Positions 12,437-22,348 of a DNA stretch of 64,000 nt are shown here, in pieces. The notes below the pieces were generated by a model, which was not told the DNA's origin, searched no databases, and saw nothing but the letters and a program-made list of their open reading frames with translations. Every line of letters starts with the position of its first letter. Positions within the stretch are counted from its first letter, which is position 1. The position numbers and the translations under genes were made by a program. Source of the stretch: Oscheius tipulae (Eukaryota; Nematoda; Chromadorea; Rhabditida; Rhabditidae). The stretch is taken from positions 868,001 to 932,000 of the forward strand of contig JASJZH010000002.1 of the NCBI GenBank assembly GCA_037178975.1, written 5' to 3'.

Positions 12437-13340
12437 TGGAGGGACCACCTGCCCTTCAGGAGATTATCAACTATATCCGATAATTGTAGGCACGTCGGCA
12501 GAGCATGTACGTTTCATTTGCACACCCTAAGTGGGTAAAGAGTTAAAGCATAGGGGTATGGGGTCTGGTAAAATAATCTGAGCGAAGATCTTTCAGTTAT
12601 AGAGATCTCTAAAAGTATAAACAAGACGAAAGCTGAAAATCTGGCCCGTATGACCAATATCGTACGATTTAAGAAGTATTTCTTGTACAGAGCGACAAAG
12701 ATCTTGTTCTAGTGCAGCGTAAATTTTTAGTATACTTAATGGTGAACTTTACGGAAACCTGTTATATTTCTTTCATTTTTATATTTGTTCTCGCACTCAT
12801 TGGTATTTTTTACTATTAATAATAACCCAGCAATTTAATTAAATTTTTAAGTCTTGGTACGCTTCTGCGTATCACTACAAAAAAAACAGGGATCCCCAGT
12901 TTCCTCCGTTCCTCTGATTGTTGTTTTGTGTCCACTCTCTCTTGTCCACTTTCTTAGCTGCCGATTGGCTCGGTGTCTCTTGATCTGCTCCACTTGTTGA
13001 CTTAAACGGTCTAAACACCTGTTCTGAGTCTCTTTAGAATGAAGAGCCCCATCTTGTCTCTTCCTGCCAGGCGTGTCAAGGATTCCCGGAATATATGATA
13101 GGTCGCACAGCAGCTGCCAACAAGGCCTAAGCAAACATAGGGCAACATCTAGGAGAGTGGTCTCGCCGAAATTCCGGAATGCCGGAATTTTTTGCACTTT
13201 TTTAGTCACTGGCGTCGGTTTGGGCAATTCAGACACTACACAATATGAATTAAGGAAAGGCTGGATGGCTTGCTCTTACAATGAGACTTGCAAACTTTGG
13301 CCCCTTTACAAATGTTAGGGGGAAATTAGTAATTTTTTGA
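12437..13340. other. Intergenic region with one long minus-strand frame of unclear status
   Basis: The minus strand at 12847-13236 is open for 129 codons, with a basic, coiled-coil-like middle and a closing CFFC motif. It has no recognisable domain, no signal peptide and no splice-site support, so I do not call it a gene. The rest shows nothing. Confidence 0.35.
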
Positions 13341-13350
13341 CAATGTTTTG

Positions 13351-13612
13351 GTAATCCTCGGCAGGCACCACCTTTCATTCAAATTTTTGGCGCGAACTTC
13401 CTGAATTGCTGCGATTTGTGTTTATTGGTGTTTCCTACCCATTTCCGAAGTTTTTAACTGTTTGTCGAACTCTCCGTATAAAATAACCTCCTAGAAAATG
13501 AACTGAGCCGAAAAATAGGCGACTCGTATAGGCTATTCTCTCATACGCATATTTCTGCTATGTTTCGAGGCAAAATTTGAATGAAGGGTGGTGCCGAAGT
13601 ATTATCAATGTT
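13351..13612. mobile_element. MITE family A, copy 1
   Basis: The left end (13361-13392) and right end (13570-13604) are near-perfect inverted repeats built on CACCWYYCTTTCATTCAAATTTT-like sequence. The interior carries GCGCGAACTTCC..GAATTGCTGCGA, which recurs in the copy at 49511-49757. Terminal inverted repeats of about 35 bp, a length near 260 bp and no coding capacity fit a miniature inverted-repeat element. Confidence 0.7.
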
Positions 13613-14157
13613 TTGCTTCCGTACCGCCTCAGTCAAACTGTTCCATTCGGTGCTAACAACTCTTTAGTTTACACAAGTCTTTGCGATTCCGAGGCACCTA
13701 AGGCGGCAGAAACAGTATCTTCTCCTCCACAGATAATCTGTTCAGATAGCCAGCAGGAAGTTGTTCCCAGCACAGCTGTCATACTTGGCCTTTCTCTGTT
13801 CTTTGCATCTTTTCAGCTCTACGTAATCGTTTGCTGGTAAATAGGCCAAGCTGTTTTGATGAACCTTATACGGAGAAAACCGACTACAAATAAGAAGAGC
13901 CATACACGAAATGGGTCAAGCTGAATCAGTGAGGTACAAGCTGACACAATTCGTCAGGTTGTAATGACCGGTAGGTCATGACCTAGTTGTGAGTACAGAG
14001 AGTGAACTGGACAGACGATGAAGTCTAGTGGTGCCAAAGACAGGGTCAAAGACCGAATTTCCCCAAATCTAAAAAAAAAGTATTGCCATCTCTGTCAGTG
14101 GCTCGCGCCTCCTGAGAGAGCACCACACGCGTTTCAACCGGTTTCCTAGCCGGTCCT

Positions 14158-14167
14158 CTATACATAA
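14158..14167 (+). promoter_or_regulatory. TATA-like box of the Cys-repeat gene
   Basis: TATACATAAG lies about 45 nt before the ATG at 14205. Motif only, in a plausible position. Confidence 0.4.
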
Positions 14168-14204
14168 GGTCCAAACGGCGGACGCGGCCGGAAGGAGGAA
14201 AGAG

Positions 14205-17200
14205 ATGCGTCCGCTGCTCTTTTGCCTTTTGGCTGTACTTTTTCAACTATCCCTACAGGTTTAATTCATTTGAATCCTATTCTTACCTACCCATTTAGTC
14301 CCCTCTTACACGAGCGAAACGACAATGTCCCTGTGCCCAGCTGACGGCCTCGAAATGTTACTGTAGACCTAGTGGTGGTAATCAAAACTGCCAATGTACG
14401 ACTCCAATCTCACAGCCTACTTGTCAATGTGCTGTGCAGGTAAGGCAGAACGACGGAGAGTCAGAAAAACACAAAGACACAGATGCAGAGAGACAGAGGT
14501 AATTCAAGTTTTCAGGCCCAAGTGTCTGTTTGTCAGCCATCTTGTCAAAGATCCTGCATCCGAAGCTGTACCCAGTCCTCCCAGTCAGCCTGTCCCACTA
14601 CCTGCCGCGCCACATGTGGGCAGACGTGTCAGAGTCGTTCCCAGACCGCCATCCGGGTTCTAGTACCAGTCCAACAGAACCCCGGCTCCACCTGTGGCCC
14701 AGTCTGCAGAGATTCCTGTCAGAATTCATGCTCCAGTCAAATCAATGTCAATTTCTGTGTCAACCAATGCAGAGCCAGCTGTGAGCCCTCATGTCTACAG
14801 GCGAATCCGAAACAGTACCAGGTTCTTGTTTTTAAACACCCCAAACCAAGATTTTTCAGCCAGTGACTTACCCACCAACGACCACGACTCCGAAGTTCAT
14901 TTTCGAACCTATTGCGACGCTTGCACCGCAGTGTGCTCCGGCATGTATGCCCGCCTGTACTCCAAGCTGTACTCAGCAGCAGGAGATCACGATCCAGATC
15001 AATTGTGCTCCTCATTGTCAGCCAGCTTGTGAGCCTGGTTGCAATAACCAGCCGGTGAGTCGAGAAACTTCTGGGCAAGCAGTCAAATTTGTAAGGGAGA
15101 GTTATGCACAAATTATGAGTTATTCGGTGGTATCTTACTGTTAGGTACTGTAGGTGTTCTTCAGTCTTTAAGCAGACTTGTGCTTAAAGACTGAAGGTAC
15201 TGCATGTCATGACAACTTTCAGCTCCCAACTCCCCCACCCTCGACTCTTCCCACTCCGCCACCCTACACAACTCCCACAACTACGACTACTACTCAGGCT
15301 CCCAAGCACTGTCTTTCTGTCTGTATGCCAGCTTGTGATCAGAGCTGCATCAACTCTCAGTCCGCTCTGAGCATCAAAATCAACTATCACGAGCCCAGCT
15401 GTCTGCCAGCCTGTCAGCCGACCTGTACTCCGAGCTGTGTTCAATCCTTTAACCCGACGACGACTCCGTCTCCGCAGTGCATTCCTCAATGCCAGCCAGC
15501 GTGTACTCCAAGCTGTATTGAGCAGCAGACAGCAGTCATTTCTGTCCCGGCTGGACCTTCTTGCGAGCCGGCCTGTCAGCCTGCCTGCCTGTCTTCGTGT
15601 ACTAGTCACTACCAGCCGCCGAGCTGCCAGCCCCAATGTCAGCCGGCCTGTGAGGCTAGCTGTCTCCAAGCCGTGGCTGTCAATATCACACTTACACAGA
15701 ATCAAGAGGTCGCTACTACTCCAGCTCCCCAGTGCGCTGCAGTTTGTATGCCCACGTGTAACGAGTCCTGTCTCTACACGGTTAATAACCCTCCAACTCC
15801 TGTCCAGGACAATGCCTGTGTCGCTGTCTGTCAGCCCGCTTGTGAGCCACAGTGTATGGAACAGAACTCGTTCCAGGTTTGACAGGCGAGCTTTTGATGA
15901 AAATATTTTTTAGATTACTGTAAACTTGGTGGGAGAGAATCCTACTTGTTTACCGGAATGTCAGCCTCTTTGCGAGCCAATCTGTGTTGAGAATCAGGGA
16001 CAGGTGAGACAGTGACAGTGATAGAGCCTCCTTTTCAGCCCGCCTGTGCTCCTCAATGTCAACCAGAGTGCTCACCGACCTGTACCCAGGACTATCAGTT
16101 CGACATCATTCTTCCATTAGTAATCTCCGCTTTTTCCGTTTTCACTTCCTATTTAGGTCGACGAGCAGTGCATGCCAGCCTGTCAACAATCCTGTACAAC
16201 CTCCTGTACTGAACAGAACCAGTCCGGTCAGCAGTGCACTACTGCCTGTCAGGATACCTGCATTGCTTCGTGCAGTCCTTGTGGAACATCACAATGTGAT
16301 GTCCCACCAGAGCTGAAGCTGGAGATTATCCTCACAGAACCCATGCAGGAGGAGATCGGCTGTGCTAACACCTGTACCTCGCAGTGTTCTGCCCAGTGCT
16401 CGGAGCAGTCCGGGGGACAGACGACCTGTCCAAGAGCATGTCGGAGTGCTTGTCAGGATAACTGTCCGCTTCAGGTTGGTATTCTATCCTGGAAGTTCCA
16501 TATTCTCATTATGGGACTAGCTGATTCTTTGAGAGTAGTACTGTCTTTAATTGAGACGAGTTAGCTGAGACAGTGTGGGGGGATTTAGAGCCTTATAGTT
16601 CCCTTACAATTGGGTAAAACCTGCTTGTATCTTACAAAAATTGGTATTCCTAGCAATATAAATATCTTAACGATTACTAGAACCATCAAAAAATTTATTT
16701 CTTGTCCCTCTATGACGGGTGTTACTACTACAACAGGCGACAGGCTTGAGACAAGATTACAATAGAAGTTTTTCTGACACATGTTTTTCGTCCAAAAACT
16801 ATCCTTTCCAGGAGGCTGAAGATGAACTCGATGATTAGATGAAAAGAGTGCTTGTTGCCTTCCGGTTAACCCCGTGAAGGCTGATCCAAAAACTTTGGTT
16901 ACGACACATAGTCGAGCTATGGTCGGAATCCCTTAGTACCTTGAGATACTGGGTAAAAACCGAAGCTGTTGTATTTTATCGAGGTAGTCTACTGCCCCGA
17001 CTGACGAGATTATAAGGTCGCCAACGCACTTTCTCTGTGGTCAGAGACGCAGAGTCATTGAAGGGGAGAGAATGTCTTTCACAGCGAAAAGGGTACCCTC
17101 GCTTACGGCCACACCACGTTGAAAGTACGCCATCCCGTCCGATCTGGCAAGTCAAGCAACGTTGGGCCCGGTTAGTACTTGGATCGGAGACGGCTTGGGA

Positions 17201-17413
17201 ATCCCGGGTGTCGTAAGCTTTTTTGCTTTTCCAAGAGCAATTTGAACACTTAGTGCGGATTAAACTTGATTTTCCAGCCCTTTACAGCCTCTTCGGTTAT
17301 CCTCTTTTCAGGTCGAAACCTGCAACTCCCCCTCAAAGGACTGTGCTTGCCAGTCTGGCTTCTTCAGCTGCGGCTCGAACCAGTGCTGCCGTCGTCGACG
17401 AAGACGCCTCTGA
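14205..17413 (+). CDS. Secreted repetitive cysteine-rich protein (CxPxC-type repeats)
   Basis: Model with nine exons: 14205..14258, 14299..14439, 14516..14821, 14860..15054, 15223..15877, 15914..16003, 16039..16119, 16157..16474, 17312..17413, about 645 residues. Exon 1 is a signal peptide (MRPLLFCLLAVLFQLSLQ). The mature protein is built from many units of the form C-x3-CxPACxxxC (for example QCQPACTPSC, SCEPACQPAC), with short Thr/Pro linkers (TTTTTTQAP) and a few hydrophobic strands (ITIQIN, LKLEIILTEP) between blocks. The last exon ends CxSGFFSCGSNQCC followed by a run of six arginines, then Leu and the stop. No enzyme domain is seen. It resembles extracellular matrix, mucin-like or venom-like Cys-repeat proteins of nematodes; the function is unknown. 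Introns are short except the last (837 nt), which contains a 5S rRNA gene. Confidence 0.75.
15159..15196. repeat. Perfect 16-bp inverted repeat (hairpin) in an intron of the Cys-repeat gene
   Basis: CTTCAGTCTTTAAGCA at 15159-15174 is exactly complementary to 15181-15196, with a 6-nt loop. It lies in the intron 27 nt before the next exon, so it may occlude the acceptor at 15221-15222 in the pre-mRNA. Confidence 0.9.
17101..17219 (+). rRNA. 5S ribosomal RNA gene
   Basis: The 119-nt sequence starts GCTTACGGCC and ends CGTAAGCT, so the terminal stem pairs. Inside are the hallmark CATCCCGTCCGATCTGGCAA, AAGCAACGTT and TTAGTACTTGGATCGGAGAC (the internal promoter region), followed by a T-rich terminator. 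From memory it is very close to the C. elegans 5S. It sits in the last intron of the Cys-repeat gene in sense orientation. No SL RNA gene was found beside it. Confidence 0.96.
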
Positions 17414-17520
17414 ACTTCCAACTCCCGGTCTCATTTTCTGTACATAGCCTGTCTAATTTATAAATTTTTTGAACAATTTATACTGACTACATAACAAAAC
17501 AAGAAAAACATAACAGGAGC

Positions 17521-18431
17521 CTAGATATACTTGTTCGCCAGCGAGAGGACCTTATTGAACTGGACGTTGTCCTTCTTCTCCAAGAGTTTTGTCGGGATTG
17601 GGGCTGTGACGCGATTTCCCAGTGGATTACCTGAATTTAGGCCAAAATTAGGAGAAAAATGAGTAAGAGCATACCTTCCTCATCTAAGAGAACAATATTA
17701 TTCGTGTCCGTCACCGGCACTCCGTGTTTCCGGTAGTGGACGTGGGTGTTGGCTCCGACGACGAAAGCCTTGCGCATCTCTCCGCGGACGGCTACGAGGA
17801 TCTGGGAATGGACAATTTTAGTGACGTTTCGATAGTAAAAAGGTCAGTTTAAAGACCGTTTTGAATAGCGATTTTGTGTTCCACCTTGGACAACGTTCGA
17901 GGCTCTTTTCTGCGAGTTTTTCACGACATTTTTTCATTGGCTGTTTTTTGTCATTAAAAGAATGTACAAGATTGGCTTTTTTCCTCGGATATTTTCGTGT
18001 TTTAGCTTGTCAAATACACAAAACTTTCACGGTTTATTTGTCGGTTGATTTTGGATGTTAGTTGTTTCAGGAACGGGGTTGACTGGCGCGGATACTGTAG
18101 AAATTTTTCCTCGCTGGACCAGCCGGGCCAATATTTTTTGATCTAACTATTATGCAATATGGTGAACAGACACACAGACAAAGTTCCAGAGAAAAACTAT
18201 TCCAGGAATCTTCAAAAAAAGTAATGAAAAGTTCACCTTGTCTCCCAGAGTCGCATGCGGCATGTGTCTCTCCCTCCTACCCTGCTTATAGACATGGATG
18301 CAGTAGGCCAATTTTCCTAGAAATACACAAATTTTAACATTGAAAGACGCCCAAAAACCTGAAGCATGCGCCTCCTTTCCGAGGGCCGAGTTGTCGACGA
18401 CGTTGCATCGCGTCCGACGATGGATTCCCAT
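17521..18431 (-). CDS. mrpl-14: Mitochondrial large ribosomal subunit protein uL14m (MRPL14)
   Basis: Model complement(17521..17630, 17675..17801, 18237..18316, 18359..18431). The protein contains TRCNVVDNSALGKEA, then a segment with CIHVYKQG and GDKILVAVRGE, then KAFVVGANT, DTNNIVLLDEEGNPLG and a closing APIPTKLL..FNKVLSLANKYI. These match the uL14 fold and the mitochondrial branch (human MRPL14 ends similarly with PIPTSL and LAQNFV-like residues). The start at 18431 is a choice: an AG acceptor (TTTCAG) sits at about 18472 and the frame stays open upstream of Met. The first ATG after that acceptor (ATATGAGC) is out of frame, so the true N terminus is uncertain. It lies about 140 nt downstream of the stop of the DUF5522 gene, with AATAAA between them, an operon-like layout. 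Confidence 0.9.
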
Positions 18432-18572
18432 GCTCGGCGGGCGGGTTCGGTGCTTCGAGAGCTCATATCTGAAACCGTGTCATTTTTCATGGTATAATGG
18501 GTGAAAATATGCCTTTGGAATGCCGAAACAGACAGAAAAATGAGCTAAAAACTAATTTATTCACCAGGGCTA

Positions 18573-19554
18573 CTAGACATAAAAGGCTCCGTTCCAGACT
18601 CGCGACTTTCTGACATCTTCCTTCGCGTTTGCGAGCTCATAGGGACAGTGACGGCATCCATTTCCGCAGCATTCGCCCTTCTGCAGGTGATGGGAGATGG
18701 TGAAGACGCTCAGCTTCGTCTTCGGATCCAAATATTGCATTTTTCTCTTCTGGACCGCGTCCAAATGCAGCATATAGATGTCCCTTTCCTCACTCGTCAG
18801 ACCGTTGTAGTCTGTCCACGGCACCGTGGCCCGATTTATTGAATCCTCGAAGAGCGGATAGTTGGCCAGAAGCTCGCCTTTTGGTCCTTTTGTCAAGGCG
18901 TAGCCCTTGTTTTCGTGGGATTTGGGCTTGTAATAGATAGGAGCGGCCTTCTGGCGGTCCAGAACTACCTCACCTTGAGGAGTGGTTACTATTTGGGTGG
19001 ATTTGCTGCAGAAGCAGCGTCTGCAAGGGGCTGGTCATAGTACGAAGACACTTTTTGCAGTATTTGACAATAGAACGAGGTGGTACGGGTGGGAAAGGTG
19101 TAAAAAAAATACTCTGAACAGCTTCAGATTATAATAGCCTTTTCAAGGCATAAAGCGCTGTTGCTTTTTATCACAAAATAGTGAATTTTTACCTAAAAAC
19201 CTGTGGAAAATGAAGTTGCACCGAAACCACGTCAGTAACTCGACTCTCGTACAGAAAAAAATTGCAATTCTACCAAAATTTTGTCGGCAAAATCCTCAGA
19301 TATGGTGTGAAAAACCGTAGAATGCTTCTAGCAAAAAAAAAATGGCTAATGATGTAGATTTCAACAATAAGTTTAACCCTAGAGGCTCAAAAAGGCCTTT
19401 TTCCCATCTCTACAGTAGAAAACGAAAAATAAAAAAATGAAACTCACTCTGGCTGCGGGTACCACCGTCCCGAGGCGAAATTCTTCGGCGTCCAGGCGAG
19501 ATTGAGAAAACTTCGTAGAAGCGTTCTTCCTCCAGTAGAACTGCTCGCCTGCAT
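18573..19554 (-). CDS. DUF5522-type small protein with CCGxGCRHCPY motif
   Basis: Two exons, complement(18573..19020, 19448..19554), joined as GRWYPQPE/RCFCSKST, 184 residues. The C-terminal half contains PWTDYNGLTSEERDIYMLHLDA, SVFTISHHLQKGECCGNGCRHCPYE and a conserved-looking closing segment. The Cys-Cys-Gly-x-Gly-Cys-Arg-His-Cys-Pro-Tyr cluster is the signature of a small eukaryotic and bacterial family of unknown function (DUF5522) and looks metal-binding. The N terminus (MQASSSTGGRTLLRSFLNL) is Ser/Arg-rich without acids, as in mitochondrial presequences; targeting is inferred. It is the first gene of a probable two-gene unit with uL14m. Confidence 0.82.
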
Positions 19555-19743
19555 TCTAAAAGCCAACTTTTTGCAAAAAAAAAAAGATATACAAAAAGGC
19601 GTAGAGACACAGAGCAGGAATATAAATAGCGAAGAGCACTCCAGAGGATAGTTTACGCCGCATAACTCCCGACCGCAAATGTGAGTTTTCGTCAAGTAGA
19701 AACACAAAAGTATAGTGGTCAAACTGAAGGACAACACGATGAG

Positions 19744-20309
19744 CGTGAGATACATGTTTCGGGAGGCGATGAGCCGGTGGATCTGCAGCAGGAGAAGAGC
19801 GCAGAGGTCTTGGATAAGTTGGATGGAAATGGGAGAGTTGTTTCGGTTATAGAAGTGGTTTCCACAGAGTGGACCACTGATCTCTCTCTACCCAGAAAGG
19901 GGAAGAAGAAGAGGACACCACCGGTTGAGAAAAAAGTGAGAGAATAAAACAGAAAAGAAAGAAACCCCTCCAGCAGCTATGAAAGATGACAAAAAGAAGC
20001 AAGATAAAGAGGAGAAGGACCAAGAAGCCTGTTGCTTCGAACGCGAACAACGAGAAAACGGCCTAGGAAGCCTTGTATGATGAGCCGGTCAAGTCAAAAA
20101 AGGAAAAGAAGCCGATTAAGGACTCTGACAGAAAGAAACCCGTAACGCCATCAGCAAAAGCAAATCCTGACACAGCGACCAAGAAGGAGAAGAAGGTCAC
20201 AGAGCCGAAATCCAAGGCACCACTCAAAAAACCAAATGTCAGAAAATCTCCAAAGGTTTCGATGAACGTCAGCAAGACAAAGACTGGAAGTACATGTTCT
20301 GTGAAGTGA
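19744..20309 (+). pseudogene. Broken lysine-rich reading frame
   Basis: Three plus-strand frames in succession encode Lys/Glu/Pro-rich sequence: ending KGKKKRTPPVEKKVRE before a stop at about 19945, then TEKKETPPAAMKDDKKK in a second frame, then PVASNANNEKTA-stop-EALYDEPVKSKKEKK to a closing CSVK. No intron fits the breaks. Two frameshifts and a stop suggest a decayed gene or sequence errors. The antisense strand shows hydrophobic frames, expected opposite Lys-rich sequence, although a minus-strand frame at about 19570-19880 with two membrane-like segments is an alternative. Confidence 0.35.
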
Positions 20310-21040
20310 AAGCGGAATCTACTGCGCAATACAGGGATCACTGCTGTTCAATGAATGAAATTGGCTACAAATTCCGGGTTTTTTGGTTAGCAAAGGGGTA
20401 GAAAGTAAGAAAAAGTGAAGCATAAAGAGGAATTGAGAAAAGTTAAAAAAAAAAACTGAAAGTGCGCCAAGATTGATGGCGCATTTTCGGTGCATTTGCC
20501 ATTTGCCTTCAAGCCAGACGATGCCAGCATTCCTTGCCAGTTTTTCCATGTTCTCCTGACCATATTTTTTGTTTTCATGCTGAAAATGTTGTAAAGCATG
20601 TCTAGATATTATACAAAATACTTACACGCTCAAAAATGATCTATTTGAAGCCAATATCCTTACGCAGCAACTTGAAATTTCCAAAGCTCCGGTTTTTGTT
20701 CTTTTCCTCCTGTCTTTCTCCTTCCAACTGTTCCTATTTGCTCCCAACCATAATAAAGAAACGTGTAAACATGAAAAGAGTTGATGGAAACGTGTGAGAA
20801 TTCCGAGAATCGTAGGATCGCTAAATCTTGTTGGTTTACTGCTGATTTCCTGTCAAAGGACATTAAATAATGTGATCTGCTAGGTATTAGACCGCAAGAA
20901 AAGAGCCAGCAGTCAGTTCATCCTGATTTTTATGCCAAAAAATGGTATGTCCGACAGTTTTCCATCTTGGAAAAACTTGTTTTCTGCCGTGTTCTGCACC
21001 CTCAGAACAGAATAATTCAAAAAAATTTTCAGGTAATTAG
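20310..21040. other. Intergenic region upstream of NDUFB5
   Basis: No gene is supported. The stretch ends in a TTTTCAG acceptor 8 nt before the NDUFB5 ATG, a likely SL trans-splice site. Confidence 0.45.
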
Positions 21041-22172
21041 ATGGCGCTGCTCAGTAAGATGTCGGCCCCGGCCAGCCGAGCCATTCTGAAGCCGAGCGCC
21101 TTTGTAATGCCTCAACTTCGCGAATCCCATGCTGCGCTGTTCCGAAAACGTCCCGGACAGCTCATCGTCAACAGAATCAAGGTTCCTATCCATTTTTTCG
21201 GTACCCTAAAATACCCAAAATCCAGGACGTCTGTCATTTTTACTTCATTGGCGTTGGCTTCCTGCCTGTGCTCATGTGCCTGGCCTACAATCACATCGTC
21301 TACGGGCCTTGTGAGCTGAAAGACTACCCGGAGGGAGCCCCGCCCCATCACTGGCAGTTCGAGAGAACCCCGATCCGACAATGGTGGGCCAAGAACTTTG
21401 GCGTCTCCGACATTGAGCATCACGAGAGAAATCTGGCCTATTTCGAGAAGCAGGGCACTCTGGCTCACTGGAGGTAGTGATTTCTCATTGTTTTCTATAC
21501 ACCAGCTAGTCCCATGTCCTCCTAACCCTATTGATTTGTCCTATTCTTTACTGGAGCCATTTTTTTACTGTCCCTGTTACTACGGCATTCTCTGCTTGTG
21601 TCTGTCAACCTATCTCCATCCCACAATGCATCTGTCAGTCTGACAGCCTTTCCTCCTCTCCTTGTCAAGCCAACTTTTACGCATAACTTCTATCCCCGTC
21701 GTATACCCTCGTTTTTCTCCTAGTTCTGTCAATTGACACATCCTCCCAATTTTTGTAGCCGGACTGACTTCTATCTCACTTCTTGTGTCGACAATCCTTC
21801 ATTTCTTCGTAAATAGAGCCCTTTAGTCTTTCACGCCCAATATATTTTCTACCTAGGACGCCTTAAAGGAACGCTGTCATTATGGATAGACGGCCGAATG
21901 CGTTTTTAAACCAGGTCCCGCGCCTAACTTCCCTCGAATCGCCTTTTTTGCACTTTTCGGTGCTTGACACATCTCAAAAATGTGTGATACCAAAGTATTT
22001 ACCCCAATTTTCCAGAAAAATCGAGCAACGCGTGAAGCACTTGGAAGGCGAGCGATGGGACTACAAGGGCTGGAGCTATCAGCCCGTGAGCTCAAGTTGG
22101 GTCGACTACGGACGATGGCATGCTCTCCGCCTTAGGGATCAGTACGAACAGCACGGACATTATGCTCAATAA
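21041..22172 (+). CDS. ndufb5: NADH dehydrogenase (complex I) subunit NDUFB5 (SGDH)
   Basis: Exons 21041..21181, 21226..21473, 22016..22172, 181 residues. The N terminus is a basic mitochondrial presequence (MALLSKMSAPASRAILKPS). It is followed by HFYFIGVGFLPVLMCLAYN, the single inner-membrane helix typical of this subunit, and YGPCELKDYPEGAPPHHW, then WWAKNFGVSDIEHHE and a C-terminal R-rich segment with WDYKGWSYQPVSS. The YGPCEL-DYPEG-P-HWEF pattern identifies the supernumerary complex I B5 subunit. The start is preceded by TTTTCAG. AATAAA at 22238 is followed about 100 nt later by the VPS13 acceptor, so it is probably the first gene of an operon with VPS13. Confidence 0.93.
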
Positions 22173-22334
22173 GTCGAGAAAAGAGACGACTTCTTAGATG
22201 GACACCTATGTTTACTTGACCCTGTTGTATTGTAGCAATAAATATCTCGAAATTCTTGCGAAAAAGCTCTTAAATTTGTCTCGTCACGTCGACTTGGTGT
22301 ACTTTTGTCGATTCTAGCATGGTTATAACAGATT

Positions 22335-22342
22335 TTTCTCAG
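22335..22342 (+). promoter_or_regulatory. Probable SL trans-splice acceptor before VPS13
   Basis: TTTTCTCAG ends 6 nt before the VPS13 ATG at 22349 and about 100 nt after the NDUFB5 polyA signal (22238). This spacing is that of SL2-type acceptors in nematode operons; the assignment is inference. Confidence 0.55.
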
Positions 22343-22348
22343 TCACAC

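Noticed and set aside
12847-13236. 129-codon minus-strand frame with a CFFC end
   Set aside because: No domain, no leader and no splicing evidence. Kept only as a note.
15184-15705. 173-codon minus-strand frame
   Set aside because: It is the antisense shadow of the Cys-repeat gene, whose biased codons keep the other strand open.
16590-16618. Minus-strand GGTTTTACCCAATTGTAAG resembling a spliced leader near the 5S gene
   Set aside because: It is not followed by a GT donor, and the downstream sequence has no clear Sm site or third stem. Similarity to SL sequences is short and could be chance.
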